The position numbers and the translations under genes are program-made. From the NCBI RefSeq assembly GCF_008704425.1, contig NZ_CP023696.1, positions 4,566,501-4,630,500 of the forward strand: a stretch of 64,000 bases of DNA, read 5' to 3'. This document shows, piece by piece, positions 26,141 to 34,783 of this stretch. The notes beneath the pieces were generated by a model, which saw nothing but the letters and a program-made list of their open reading frames with translations, was not told the DNA's origin and did no database searches. Each line of letters starts with the position of its first letter. Position 1 is the stretch's first letter. The stretch comes from Streptomyces fradiae ATCC 10745 = DSM 40063 (GTDB lineage Bacteria > Actinomycetota > Actinomycetes > Streptomycetales > Streptomycetaceae).

Positions 26141-29100
26141 TTGGCTTTCCAGATGCCGGACCGCGGCGGAGGCCCGACAGGGCCACGGATCAGAGTCGGC
26201 CGGCCGTCCCGGCGGGCCCGCACCCTGCTCATGACGCTGGGGGTGCTGGCCGTGCTGGCCATGCTCTTCGTCATGTTCGCCGGGTTCTGGACGGACTGGC
26301 TCTGGTACCGGTCCGTCGACTACTCGTCGGTCTTCACCACCACCCTGTGGACGAAGGTCGGCATGTTCGCCGTCTTCGGCCTGCTGATGGGCCTGGCGGT
26401 CGGGCTGAACATCTGGCTCGCGCACCGGCTGCGGCCGCCGCTGAGCGCGATGTCGCTGGAGCAGCAGAGCCTCGACCGGTACCGCATGGGCGTCGCCCCG
26501 TACAAGAAGTGGGTGCTCCTCGCGATCACGGCGCTCGTCGGCCTGATCGCCGGGGCCTCCGCCGCGGGCCAGTGGCGCACCTGGCTCATGTGGGTGAACG
26601 GCGTGGCGTTCGGCGAGAAGGACCCGCAGTTCGGGATGGACGTCGCGTTCTACGCGTTCGACCTGCCCTGGTACCGGTTCCTGCTCGGCTTCGGCTTCGC
26701 GGCGACGGTGCTCTCGCTGATCGCCGCCGCCCTGACGCACTACCTGTACGGCGGGCTGCGCGTCACCAGCCCGGGCGCGCGCGCGACGGCGGCGGCCACC
26801 GGGCACCTGTCGGTGCTGCTCGGCGTCTTCGTGTCGCTGAAGGCCGTGGCGTACTGGCTCGACCGGTACGGCCTGGCGGTGAAGTCCAGCGACTTCAAGG
26901 CGGCGGGCAACTGGACGGGCCTGCGGTTCGTCGACGCCAACGCCTACCTGCCGGCGAAGACCATCCTGTTCTGCATCGCGGTCATCTGCGCCGTGCTGTT
27001 CTTCGCGACGCTGTGGCGCCGCACGTGGCAGCTCCCGGTCATCGGCTTCGGCCTGATGGTCCTCTCCGCCATCCTGATCGGCGGGCTCTACCCGGCGATC
27101 GTGCAGAAGTTCCAGGTCCAGCCGAACGAGCAGGCCAAGGAAGCGCCGTACATCAAGAAGAACATCGAGGCGACGCGCAAGGCCTACGCGATCGACGGGA
27201 CGGTCCCCGAGAACTACTCGGGCAAGGCGACCGTCAAGGCGAAGGAGCAGCTCCGCAAGGACGCGGACGCGGCGGCGAGCTACCGCCTCGTGGACCCGAA
27301 CATCGTCTCGCCGACGTTCCAGCAGCTGGAGCAGAAGCGTAAGTACTACCAGTTCCCCGTCACGCTCGACGTCGACCGGTACGACGGCAAGGACACCGTC
27401 GTCGGCCTGCGCGAGCTGAACATCAAGGGCATCCCGAAGCGGAACTGGATCAACGACCACTTCACCTACACCCACGGCTACGGCGCGATCATGGCGACGG
27501 GCACGTCGGTGGACGCCACGGGCTCCCCGGTCTTCACGGAGAGCGGCCTGCCGACCTCCGGCCAGATGCCCAAGTACGAGCAGCGGATCTACTACGGCGA
27601 GAAGACCGAGCAGTACTCGATCGTCGGCGGCCCGCAGAAGGAGCTCGACTACGAGGCGAACGGCGAGCGGACCACCAGCTACCGCGGCGACAGCGGCGTC
27701 AGCCTCTCGAACGCCTTCAACCGCGCCGCGTACGCGGTGGCGTTCAGCGAGCCGCAGATCCTGTACTCCGGGGCGATCGGCGACGGTTCGCGCATCCTCT
27801 ACAACCGCACGCCCAAGGAGCGGGTCGAGGCGGTCGCCCCGTGGCTGACCATCGACGGCGACGCGTACCCGGCGGTCGTCGGGGGCCGCATCCAGTGGAT
27901 CGTCGACGCGTACACGACGACGAACGGCTACCCGTACGCCTCCCGCACGACGCTCGGTGACAGCACGGCCGACTCGCTGACCGCGGGCAACCAGGCCCGC
28001 ACGGTCGTCGCCCAGCAGAACCAGGTCAACTACATCCGCAACTCGGTCAAGGCGACCGTCGACGCCTACGACGGCACCGTGAAGCTGTACCAGTGGGACA
28101 CCAAGGACCCGGTCCTCAAGACCTGGATGAAGGCGTTCCCCGGCACGGTCGAGCCGAAGAGCGCCATCAGCGACGACCTCAAGTCCCACCTGCGGTACCC
28201 GCAGGACATGTTCAAGGTCCAGCGCGAGCTGCTGACCCGCTACCACGTGCGCGACGCCGCCCAGTTCTACAGCGGCTCCGACGCGTGGCAGGTGCCGGCG
28301 GACCCGACGAAGAAGGACGGCAACGCGGTCCCGCCGTACTACCTGAGCCTGAGGATGCCGGGCGACGACCAGCAGCGGTTCTCCCTGACGACGACGTTCA
28401 CGCCGAACGGGCGCCCGAACCTGGGCGCGTTCATGGCGGTCGACGCCGACGCGGACAGCGAGGAGTACGGCCGCATAAGGCTGCTGCGGGTCACGTCCGA
28501 CGTGCCGGGCCCCGCCCAGGTGCAGAGCAAGCTCAACAGCCTCCCCGACGTGGCGACGTTCGTCCGGGACATGAAGGGCGCCGACTCGGAGATCGAGTAC
28601 GGCAACCTGCTCACCGTGCCGATGGACGGCGGCTTCCTCTACGTCGAGCCGGTGTACGCGCAGGGCCGCAGCGCGCTCTACCCGCTGCTGAAGAAGGTGG
28701 CCGTGTCGTACATCGACGCGAGCAAGCCGGAGGGAGACGCCACCAAGGACACGACGGTGTTCGAGAACAGCCTCGCGGGCGCGCTGAACGCGGTGTTCGG
28801 GGTGGAGGGCGAGGCGCCCACGACCCCGCCGTCGGACACCCCGACCCAGCCGAGGCCGCCGGTGACCGGCGACGCCGCGCTCAAGCAGGCCATCGCGGAC
28901 GCCCAGAAGGCGTACGAGGACGGTGAGGCGGCGCTGAAGAAGGGCGACTGGGAGGCGTACGGCAAGGCGCAGCGGGCGCTCGCGGAGGCCCTCCAGCAGG
29001 CCGCCCGGGCGGACGCCGAGCGCAAGGCCGCCGACCAGCCGGCGCCGGGCTCCGCCCCCGGCGGGCAGGCGCCCTCCGGCGCCCCCGCGAAGCCGGCGGA

Positions 29101-29209
29101 CGCCGCGAAGCCCGACGGCGCCGCGAAGCCCGAGGGCACTGCGAAGCCCGACGCCGCCGCCGAGCCGGCGGGCGCCGCGCAGAGCGGCGCCGAGGGCAGC
29201 GGCGGCTGA
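26141..29209 (+). CDS. UPF0182 family large membrane protein
   Basis: A 1022-residue UPF0182 protein. About seven transmembrane helices lie in the first 330 residues (for example LGVLAVLAMLFVMFAGF), then a large extracytoplasmic domain of about 580 residues rich in Tyr/Gly/Asp, and a C-terminal Ala/Pro/Lys tail with repeated AAKPDG/AKPEGTAKPD units (about 960-1020). Function is unknown despite broad conservation in actinobacteria (mycobacterial Rv3193c counterpart). The TTG at 26141 gives the family-typical start AFQMPDRGGGP and has GAGGGG upstream; ATG 26153 is the alternative. Confidence 0.88.
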   Translation: MAFQMPDRGGGPTGPRIRVGRPSRRARTLLMTLGVLAVLAMLFVMFAGFWTDWLWYRSVDYSSVFTTTLWTKVGMFAVFGLLMGLAVGLNIWLAHRLRPPLSAMSLEQQSLDRYRMGVAPYKKWVLLAITALVGLIAGASAAGQWRTWLMWVNGVAFGEKDPQFGMDVAFYAFDLPWYRFLLGFGFAATVLSLIAAALTHYLYGGLRVTSPGARATAAATGHLSVLLGVFVSLKAVAYWLDRYGLAVKSSDFKAAGNWTGLRFVDANAYLPAKTILFCIAVICAVLFFATLWRRTWQLPVIGFGLMVLSAILIGGLYPAIVQKFQVQPNEQAKEAPYIKKNIEATRKAYAIDGTVPENYSGKATVKAKEQLRKDADAAASYRLVDPNIVSPTFQQLEQKRKYYQFPVTLDVDRYDGKDTVVGLRELNIKGIPKRNWINDHFTYTHGYGAIMATGTSVDATGSPVFTESGLPTSGQMPKYEQRIYYGEKTEQYSIVGGPQKELDYEANGERTTSYRGDSGVSLSNAFNRAAYAVAFSEPQILYSGAIGDGSRILYNRTPKERVEAVAPWLTIDGDAYPAVVGGRIQWIVDAYTTTNGYPYASRTTLGDSTADSLTAGNQARTVVAQQNQVNYIRNSVKATVDAYDGTVKLYQWDTKDPVLKTWMKAFPGTVEPKSAISDDLKSHLRYPQDMFKVQRELLTRYHVRDAAQFYSGSDAWQVPADPTKKDGNAVPPYYLSLRMPGDDQQRFSLTTTFTPNGRPNLGAFMAVDADADSEEYGRIRLLRVTSDVPGPAQVQSKLNSLPDVATFVRDMKGADSEIEYGNLLTVPMDGGFLYVEPVYAQGRSALYPLLKKVAVSYIDASKPEGDATKDTTVFENSLAGALNAVFGVEGEAPTTPPSDTPTQPRPPVTGDAALKQAIADAQKAYEDGEAALKKGDWEAYGKAQRALAEALQQAARADAERKAADQPAPGSAPGGQAPSGAPAKPADAAKPDGAAKPEGTAKPDAAAEPAGAAQSGAEGSGG

Positions 29210-29213
29210 CCGG

Positions 29214-29272
29214 TTCGCGGCCCTCTCGCCGGGTCCCTCCTTCGAGGGGAACCCCGGCGGGAGGGCCGCGAA
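29214..29272 (+). terminator. Terminator after UPF0182 gene
   Basis: A long imperfect stem (TTCGCGGCCCTC ... GAGGGCCGCGAA) with an inner CGCCGGG/CCCGGCG helix, ending about 40 bp before the first tRNA gene. Confidence 0.65.
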
Positions 29273-29312
29273 GAGCACCCCCCGCACCGTGATACGGTGG
29301 ACAGCACAACGA

Positions 29313-29386
29313 CGCGGGGTGGAGCAGCTCGGTAGCTCGCTGGGCTCATAACCCAGAGGTCGCAGGTTCAAATCCTGTCCCCGCTA
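29313..29386 (+). tRNA. Initiator tRNA-fMet (CAU), copy 1
   Basis: A 74-nt tRNA without encoded CCA. Anticodon loop CTCATAA gives CAU; the anticodon stem has the three consecutive GC pairs (GGG/CCC) of initiators; position 1 is C facing T at position 72, an unpaired acceptor end that marks bacterial initiators. The D-arm GGAGCAGCTCGGTAGCTC and T-loop GTTCAAATC are standard. Identical to the second copy at 31605. Confidence 0.95.
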
Positions 29387-29391
29387 CTGAA

Positions 29392-29430
29392 ACCAGGGGC
29401 CCGGATCCTTCAAGGATCCGGGCCCCTGGT
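29392..29430 (+). terminator. Terminator after tRNA-fMet copy 1
   Basis: A perfect 17-bp stem (ACCAGGGGCCCGGATCC and complement) with a 5-nt loop, six nt past the tRNA 3' end. Confidence 0.85.
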
Positions 29431-29587
29431 CATGTGTGGGACCCAAAGCCGTGTTGGAGAGGGGGAGTTGGCGCCCGACGTGTTTGACTTGTCTCTCTGT
29501 GGGCATGTCGACAAAACGCTGAAGTGACCTCACTGGCTGCGGTATACCAGGTGTAGGCGGGTTGCGGGTGGTGCGACGATGGAATGC

Positions 29588-31528
29588 ATGGGGGACAGGG
29601 CGACGCTGTTGGACACCGGGCGGTTCGAGCGACAGCACGCCGGAGAGGCCGCGGAGGCGTTCGACCACGCCGACGCCGACGCCGCACCGGAGGCCACGGG
29701 GGGCTGGCACGCCGCCGCGATGGACGCCGCGATGGACTTCGCGGAGGCCGCCGCCGACACCGTGGAGACCGAGGCACGGCACCGCCGTGCCGCCGACGAC
29801 GGGGACGCCGCCTCGATGAGCGTCCTCGGCGCCATGCTGCTGCGCCGCGGCGACCTGGACGGCGCCGAGCCCTACCTGCGCGCCGCCACCGCGGCCGGCG
29901 ACCGCGCCGCCGCCAACAACCTGGGCGTCCTGCTCCACCAGCGCGGCTACCCCGACGAGGCCGCCGGGTGGTGGCGCGTCGCCGCCGTCGCCGGCTCCGC
30001 CGCCGCCGCGCACGCGCTGGGCCGCCACCACCGGGAGCGCGGCGACGAGCCCGCCGCCGAGTACTGGCTGCGCCAGTCCGCCGAGCAGGGCCACGCCCTC
30101 GGCGCGTACGCGCTCGCCGACCTCATGGAGCACCGGGGCGACACCGGGTACGAGGGCTGGCTGCGCGTGGCCGCCGAGCAGGGCCACCGCGAGGCCGCGT
30201 ACCGCCTCGCCCGCGCCCTGGAGCGGCGCTTCCCCAGGAGGGAGCCGGTGGACACCCTCACCGGGGTCGCCGTCACCGTCGACGTCCCGCCCCCGGACGA
30301 CGGCGACGGTGACGACGACACGGCGGGCAGCGTCGAGCAGTGGTACCGGCAGGCCGCCGCGCGCGGCCACCGCCGGGCCGCGCTGCACCTGGGCGCGATC
30401 CTGGAGAAGCGCGGCGAGGTGAAGGAGGCCGGCCGCTGGTACCTGATGGCCGCCAAGGACGGCGAGCCGCGCGCCGCCTGCGCCCTCGGCTTCCTGCTGC
30501 GCGACGCGGGCGACGAGGAGAGCGCCGCCGTGTGGTGGCTGCGCGCCGCGCAGGACGGCGACGGCAACGCCGCCAACGCGCTCGGGGCCCTGCACGCCGC
30601 CCGCGGCGAGTACCAGACCGCCGAGCGCTGGTACCGGGCCGCCACGGACGCCGGCGACGTGAACGGCGCCTACAACCTCGGCCTGCTGTTCGCCGCCCAG
30701 GGCCGCACCGCCCAGGCCGAGCAGTGGTACCGCCGTGCCGCGTACGCGGGGCACCGCGAGGCGGCCAACGCCCTGGCGATCCTGCTCCTCCAGGGGGGAG
30801 ACCCGCACGGGGCGGAGCCGTGGTTCTCCAAGGCCGCGGAGGCGGGCAGCGTCGACGCCGCCTTCAACCTGGGCATCCTCTACGCGGGCCGCGACGACGA
30901 CCGCACGGCCCTGGGCTGGTACGAGCGGGCCGCGGCGGCCGGCCACACGGAGGCCGCCCTCCAGGTCGGCATGGCCCGGCTGCGCGACGGCGACGAGCGG
31001 GAGGCCGAGCGGCACCTGCGCTGCGCGGCGGGCAGCGGCAGCGCGGAGGCGGCGTTCCGGCTGGCCACCGTGCTCGACGCGCGCCAGCCGCCGCCGGAGC
31101 CGCACACGCTCGGCCAGCCGCGGGCGCCCAAGACCGAGTGCGAGGAGTGGTACGAGCGCGCCGCCGAGCAGGGGCACCGCCGCGCCCAGGTGCGGGTCGG
31201 CATGCTCGCCGCCGCGCGCGGCGACGTGGCCGAGGCGGCCCGCTGGTACCGGGAGGCCGCCGAGGCCGGCAGCCGCAACGGCGCCTTCAACCTCGGGCTG
31301 CTGCTCGCCCGCGAGGGCAACGAGCGGGAGGCCGCCCTGTGGTGGAGCCGGGCCGCGCGGGCCGGGCACGGGCGGGCCGCGCTGCGCCTGGCGCTGCTGG
31401 CCGCCCGGCGCGGCGAGCTGGCGGAGGGCCGGCGCTGGTGCGCCCGCGCGGTCGAGCTCGGGCCGGCGGAGGTCGCCGAGCGGGCGGCCCGGCTGAGCGA
31501 GGCGCTGCACCAGGAGCTGACCGCGTAG
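29588..31528 (+). CDS. Sel1/TPR-like repeat protein between the two initiator tRNAs
   Basis: A soluble 646-residue protein built from about 15 Sel1-type helical repeats of roughly 35 residues, each with variants of A..WYRRAA..G...A...LG.LL...G (AEQWYRRAAYAGHREAANALAILL is one example region). The N-terminal 60 residues are Ala/Asp-rich. Sel1 solenoids mediate protein-protein contacts; no catalytic domain is attached. A start at ATG 29579, three codons upstream in frame, is equally open. No good Shine-Dalgarno or -10 was identified. The gene is enclosed by identical tRNA genes. Confidence 0.85.
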   Translation: MGDRATLLDTGRFERQHAGEAAEAFDHADADAAPEATGGWHAAAMDAAMDFAEAAADTVETEARHRRAADDGDAASMSVLGAMLLRRGDLDGAEPYLRAATAAGDRAAANNLGVLLHQRGYPDEAAGWWRVAAVAGSAAAAHALGRHHRERGDEPAAEYWLRQSAEQGHALGAYALADLMEHRGDTGYEGWLRVAAEQGHREAAYRLARALERRFPRREPVDTLTGVAVTVDVPPPDDGDGDDDTAGSVEQWYRQAAARGHRRAALHLGAILEKRGEVKEAGRWYLMAAKDGEPRAACALGFLLRDAGDEESAAVWWLRAAQDGDGNAANALGALHAARGEYQTAERWYRAATDAGDVNGAYNLGLLFAAQGRTAQAEQWYRRAAYAGHREAANALAILLLQGGDPHGAEPWFSKAAEAGSVDAAFNLGILYAGRDDDRTALGWYERAAAAGHTEAALQVGMARLRDGDEREAERHLRCAAGSGSAEAAFRLATVLDARQPPPEPHTLGQPRAPKTECEEWYERAAEQGHRRAQVRVGMLAAARGDVAEAARWYREAAEAGSRNGAFNLGLLLAREGNEREAALWWSRAARAGHGRAALRLALLAARRGELAEGRRWCARAVELGPAEVAERAARLSEALHQELTA

Positions 31529-31563
31529 TGGGGGCGGTGGGGGCGGAGGGCGTGGAAGCGGAT

Positions 31564-31592
31564 TTGCGCTGGTCCGCGGGGTCCCGTAAGGT
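31564..31592 (+). promoter_or_regulatory. Promoter of tRNA-fMet copy 2
   Basis: TTGCGC (31564-31569), a 17-bp spacer and TAAGGT (31587-31592), 12 bp before the mature tRNA 5' end. Good fit to a vegetative sigma factor promoter. Confidence 0.7.
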
Positions 31593-31604
31593 GGTGTTCA
31601 CCGA

Positions 31605-31678
31605 CGCGGGGTGGAGCAGCTCGGTAGCTCGCTGGGCTCATAACCCAGAGGTCGCAGGTTCAAATCCTGTCCCCGCTA
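31605..31678 (+). tRNA. Initiator tRNA-fMet (CAU), copy 2
   Basis: Base-for-base identical to copy 1, including GGG/CCC anticodon-stem pairs and the C1/T72 mismatch; the identity continues about eight bases past the discriminator base. Confidence 0.95.
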
Positions 31679-31683
31679 CTGAA

Positions 31684-31720
31684 ACCGAAGGCCGGATCTC
31701 ATCGAGATCCGGCCTTCGGT
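31684..31720 (+). terminator. Terminator after tRNA-fMet copy 2
   Basis: A 17-bp stem (ACCGAAGGCCGGATCTC and complement) with a 3-nt loop. The stem sequence differs from that of copy 1 although placement is the same. Confidence 0.85.
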
Positions 31721-31811
31721 GTTGTCGCGTTCCGCCCTGCCCGCCGCCCTCGGGTGCGATGGCGCGCCGCGGGCGAGGGCCGCGAGGTGGCGGCCGGGGC
31801 GGACAGGGCGA

Positions 31812-31839
31812 AGCCCCCGGCGCCGAGGCGGCGGGGGCT
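31812..31839 (-). terminator. Terminator downstream of catR
   Basis: An inverted repeat (AGCCCCC / GGGGGCT) with a GC-rich loop, 15 bp after the catR stop codon. Confidence 0.5.
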
Positions 31840-31853
31840 CGCGCGCGGTCCCG

Positions 31854-32270
31854 TCAGGCGGACGCGCACCGGGGGCAGAGCCCGCGGTACGTGACCTCCA
31901 CGTCGGAGACCGTGAAGCCGAAGCGCTCCGAGTCCGGCAGGTCCGACAGGGGGTTTCCCGTCGGGTGCACGTCGCGGATCGCGCCGCACCGCGCGCAGAC
32001 CAGGTGGTGGTGCGGGCGGTGCGCGTTCGGGTCGTACCGCTTGGCGCGGCGGTCCGTGGTCACTTCGAGGATCTCGCCCAGGCCGACCAGCTCGCCGAGG
32101 GTGTTGTACACGGTCGCGCGGGAGATCTCGGGCAGTCGCTCGGCGGCGCGCGCGTGGACCTCGTCGGCCGTCAGGTGGACGTGGTCTCCGTCCAGGACCT
32201 CGGCCACGACGCGGCGCTGCGCGGTCATCCGCCAGCCGCGGCCGCGCAGGCGTTCCAACAGGTCACTCAT
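31854..32270 (-). CDS. catR: Fur-family peroxide regulator CatR
   Basis: A 138-residue Fur/PerR-type repressor. The winged helix (TAQRRVVAEVL ... ISRATVYNTLGELV) is followed by HRPHHHLVCARCG, the metal-sensing His cluster with the first CxxC, and CPRC at the C-terminus, the second CxxC of the structural zinc site. It is divergent from catA, as in S. coelicolor, where CatR represses catA and itself. TAGGCT (minus strand, 32283-32278) ends seven nt before the ATG and no Shine-Dalgarno is present, so the mRNA is probably leaderless. Confidence 0.92.
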   Translation of the reverse strand: MSDLLERLRGRGWRMTAQRRVVAEVLDGDHVHLTADEVHARAAERLPEISRATVYNTLGELVGLGEILEVTTDRRAKRYDPNAHRPHHHLVCARCGAIRDVHPTGNPLSDLPDSERFGFTVSDVEVTYRGLCPRCASA

Positions 32271-32331
32271 GCGTTTCAGCCTAACAGGCGGGGGATCGCA
32301 GTCCCGAATGGGTGTGGCTTTGGATGCGGGC

Positions 32332-32359
32332 TTGACTTAGACAATGTCCATTGTAGGAT
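32332..32359 (+). promoter_or_regulatory. catA promoter with CatR-type operator
   Basis: TTGACT (32332-32337) and TAGGAT (32354-32359) with a 16-bp spacer. The perfect palindrome ACAATG-TC-CATTGT (32341-32354) fills the spacer and touches the -10, an AT-rich Per/Fur-box-like site. Binding of CatR here would block RNA polymerase. Operator role inferred from CatR/catA in S. coelicolor. Confidence 0.75.
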
Positions 32360-32414
32360 CGGGAACGGCTTTGGCCAAGGGACAGGATTTGTTGCCGCTA
32401 CGCAGGAGGCGCAC

Positions 32415-33866
32415 GTGACGCAGGGACCGCTCACCACGGAGGCCGGCGCGCCGGTCGCCGACAACCAGAACAGCGAGACCGCGGGCATCGGCGGACCGGT
32501 CCTGCTCCAGGACCAGCACCTGCTGGAGAAGCTCGCGCACTTCAACCGCGAGCGCATCCCGGAGCGCGTGGTCCACGCGCGGGGCGCCGGCGCGTACGGC
32601 ACGTTCACCGTGACCGGCGACGTGACGCCGTACACGCGGGCGGCGTTCCTCTCCGAGATCGGCAAGGAGACCGAGGTCTTCCTGCGCTTCTCGACCGTGG
32701 CGGGCAACCTCGGCGCGGCGGACGCGGTGCGCGACCCGCGCGGCTTCGCGCTGAAGTTCTACACCGAGGAGGGCAACTACGACCTCGTCGGCAACAACAC
32801 CCCGGTGTTCTTCATCCGGGACGCCATCAAGTTCCCCGACTTCATCCACACGCAGAAGCGCGACCCGTACACCGGCTCCCAGGAGGCGGACAACGTCTGG
32901 GACTTCTGGAGCCTGTCGCCCGAGTCGACGCACCAGGTGACCTGGCTGTTCGGCGACCGCGGCATCCCCGCCAGCTACCGGCACATGGACGGCTTCGGCT
33001 CGCACACCTTCCAGTGGAACAACGAGGCCGGCGAGGTCTTCTGGGTCAAGTACCACTTCAAGACCGACCAGGGCATCAGGAACCTCACCCAGGCCGAGGC
33101 CAACAGGCTCGCCGGTGAGGACCCGGACTCGCACCAGCGCGACCTGCGCCAGGCGATCGAGCGCGGCGAGTACCCGACGTGGACGGTGGGCGTGCAGATC
33201 ATGCCGGCCGCCGACGCCGCCACGTACCGCTTCAACCCGTTCGACCTGACCAAGGTGTGGCCGCACGCCGACTACCCGGTCATCGAGTTCGGCAGGCTGG
33301 AGCTGAACCGGAACCCGGAGAACATCTTCGCCGAGGTCGAGCAGTCGATCTTCTCCCCGGCGCACTTCGTGCCCGGCATCGGCCCGTCGCCCGACAAGAT
33401 GCTCCAGGGCCGCCTCTTCGGGTACGGGGACGCCCACCGCTACCGGGTCGGCATCAACGCCGACCACCTGCCCGTGAACCGCCCGCACGCCACCGAGGCG
33501 CGCACCCACAGCCGGGACGGCTACCTGTACGACGGCCGCCACAAGGGCGCCAAGAACTACGAGCCGAACAGCTTCGGCGGCCCGCACCAGACCGACCGCC
33601 CGCTGTGGCAGCCGGTCGCGGTCACCGGGCTGACCGGTGACCACCCGACGCCCGTACACGCCGAGGACAACGACTTCGTCCAGGCGGGGAACCTCTACCG
33701 GCTCATGTCGGAGGACGAGAAGGGCCGGCTGATCGACAACCTGGCCGGCTCGCTCTCCCAGGTCTCGCGCGACGACATCGTCGACCGGGCCGTCAACAAC
33801 TTCCGTCAGGCCGACGGAGACTTCGGCAAGCGGCTGGAGGCCGCGGTCCAGGCCCTGCGCGGCTGA
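32415..33866 (+). CDS. catA: Monofunctional haem catalase CatA
   Basis: A 483-residue clade-type small-subunit catalase. The active-site motif FNRERIPERVVHARGAGAYG (about 43-62) supplies the catalytic His, and RLFGYGDAHRYRVG (about 332-345) the proximal haem-ligand Tyr. FSTVAGNLGAADAVRDPRGF is also typical. Reaction: two H2O2 to water and oxygen in the cytoplasm. GTG 32415 follows AGGAGG (32404-32409). Expected to be derepressed when CatR is oxidised. Confidence 0.95.
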   Translation: MTQGPLTTEAGAPVADNQNSETAGIGGPVLLQDQHLLEKLAHFNRERIPERVVHARGAGAYGTFTVTGDVTPYTRAAFLSEIGKETEVFLRFSTVAGNLGAADAVRDPRGFALKFYTEEGNYDLVGNNTPVFFIRDAIKFPDFIHTQKRDPYTGSQEADNVWDFWSLSPESTHQVTWLFGDRGIPASYRHMDGFGSHTFQWNNEAGEVFWVKYHFKTDQGIRNLTQAEANRLAGEDPDSHQRDLRQAIERGEYPTWTVGVQIMPAADAATYRFNPFDLTKVWPHADYPVIEFGRLELNRNPENIFAEVEQSIFSPAHFVPGIGPSPDKMLQGRLFGYGDAHRYRVGINADHLPVNRPHATEARTHSRDGYLYDGRHKGAKNYEPNSFGGPHQTDRPLWQPVAVTGLTGDHPTPVHAEDNDFVQAGNLYRLMSEDEKGRLIDNLAGSLSQVSRDDIVDRAVNNFRQADGDFGKRLEAAVQALRG

Positions 33867-33891
33867 CAGCACTGGACCGCTTGCCGCAGGC

Positions 33892-33927
33892 GGAAGGGCC
33901 GGCGCCCCCCGGGGCGCCGGCCCTTCC
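33892..33927. terminator. Bidirectional terminator between catA and hisN
   Basis: A near-perfect 17-bp inverted repeat (GGAAGGGCCGGCGCCCC and complement) placed between convergent genes. Confidence 0.8.
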
Positions 33928-33950
33928 CGCGTGCGTACGGCGCGGGGGCG

Positions 33951-34751
33951 TCAGCCGCGTGCGCCCAGGTACCCCAGCAGCTCCTCGTGCAGCAGGCCGT
34001 TGGACGCCGCCGCGTTGCCGCTGTGCGGGCCCTCCCGGCCGTCCAGCCCGGTGAACCTGCCGCCCGCCTCCTGCACCACGACGGCGGTCGCCGCCATGTC
34101 CCACAGCGACAGCTCCGGCTCGGCGCACAGGTCCACCGAGCCCTCCGCGACCATCATGTACGGCCAGAAGTCGCCGTACGCGCGGGTGCGCCAGCAGGCC
34201 CGCGACAGCTCCAGGAAGCCGTCGAGGCGGCCCCGCTCCTCCCAGCCGGTCAGGGACGAGTACGCGAACGAGGCGTCCGGCAGCGCGGCCACCTTCGACA
34301 CGTGGATGCGCGTACCCGACGCCGCGTCCCGCCCCGTGTACGCGCCCAGGCCCCTGGCCGCCCACCAGCGGCGGCCGAGCGCCGGGGCCGAGACCACGCC
34401 CACGACCGGCTGGTAGCCGTCGTCGCCCTCCTCCATCAGGGCGATGAGCGTGGCCCACACGGGCACCCCGCGCACGTAGTTCTTGGTCCCGTCGATCGGG
34501 TCGACCACCCAGCGGCGCGGGCCGCCGCCCTCGACGCCGTACTCCTCGCCGAGGATCGCGTCGTGCGGGCGCTCCTGCTGGAGGCGGCCCCGGATCAGTT
34601 CCTCGGCGGCCCGGTCCGCCTCGCTGACCGGCGTCATGTCCGGCTTCGTCTCCACCTTGAGGTCCAGGGCCCGGAACCGCTCCATCGTGGTGGCGTCCGC
34701 GGCGTCCGCCAGGGCATGGGCGAGACGCAGGTCATCGTGGTAATCGGCCAT
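33951..34751 (-). CDS. hisN: Histidinol-phosphatase, inositol monophosphatase family
   Basis: A 266-residue IMPase-fold phosphatase. The metal site motifs are present: GEEYG (about 70), WVVDPIDGTKNYVRG (about 81-95) and LSLWDMAA (about 220). In Streptomyces the HisN at this locus dephosphorylates histidinol phosphate, the penultimate histidine biosynthesis step; the gene lies outside the his operon. Family members may also use other sugar phosphates, so the name rests on locus and similarity. Preceded by the SMR gene on the same strand with a 32-bp gap. Confidence 0.85.
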   Translation of the reverse strand: MADYHDDLRLAHALADAADATTMERFRALDLKVETKPDMTPVSEADRAAEELIRGRLQQERPHDAILGEEYGVEGGGPRRWVVDPIDGTKNYVRGVPVWATLIALMEEGDDGYQPVVGVVSAPALGRRWWAARGLGAYTGRDAASGTRIHVSKVAALPDASFAYSSLTGWEERGRLDGFLELSRACWRTRAYGDFWPYMMVAEGSVDLCAEPELSLWDMAATAVVVQEAGGRFTGLDGREGPHSGNAAASNGLLHEELLGYLGARG

Positions 34752-34783
34752 GGGCCGACTCTATCGCCGGGGCTCCGCGCGGC

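Noticed and set aside
29313..29386. Elongator tRNA-Met
   Set aside because: The unpaired C1/T72 end and three GC pairs in the anticodon stem identify an initiator.
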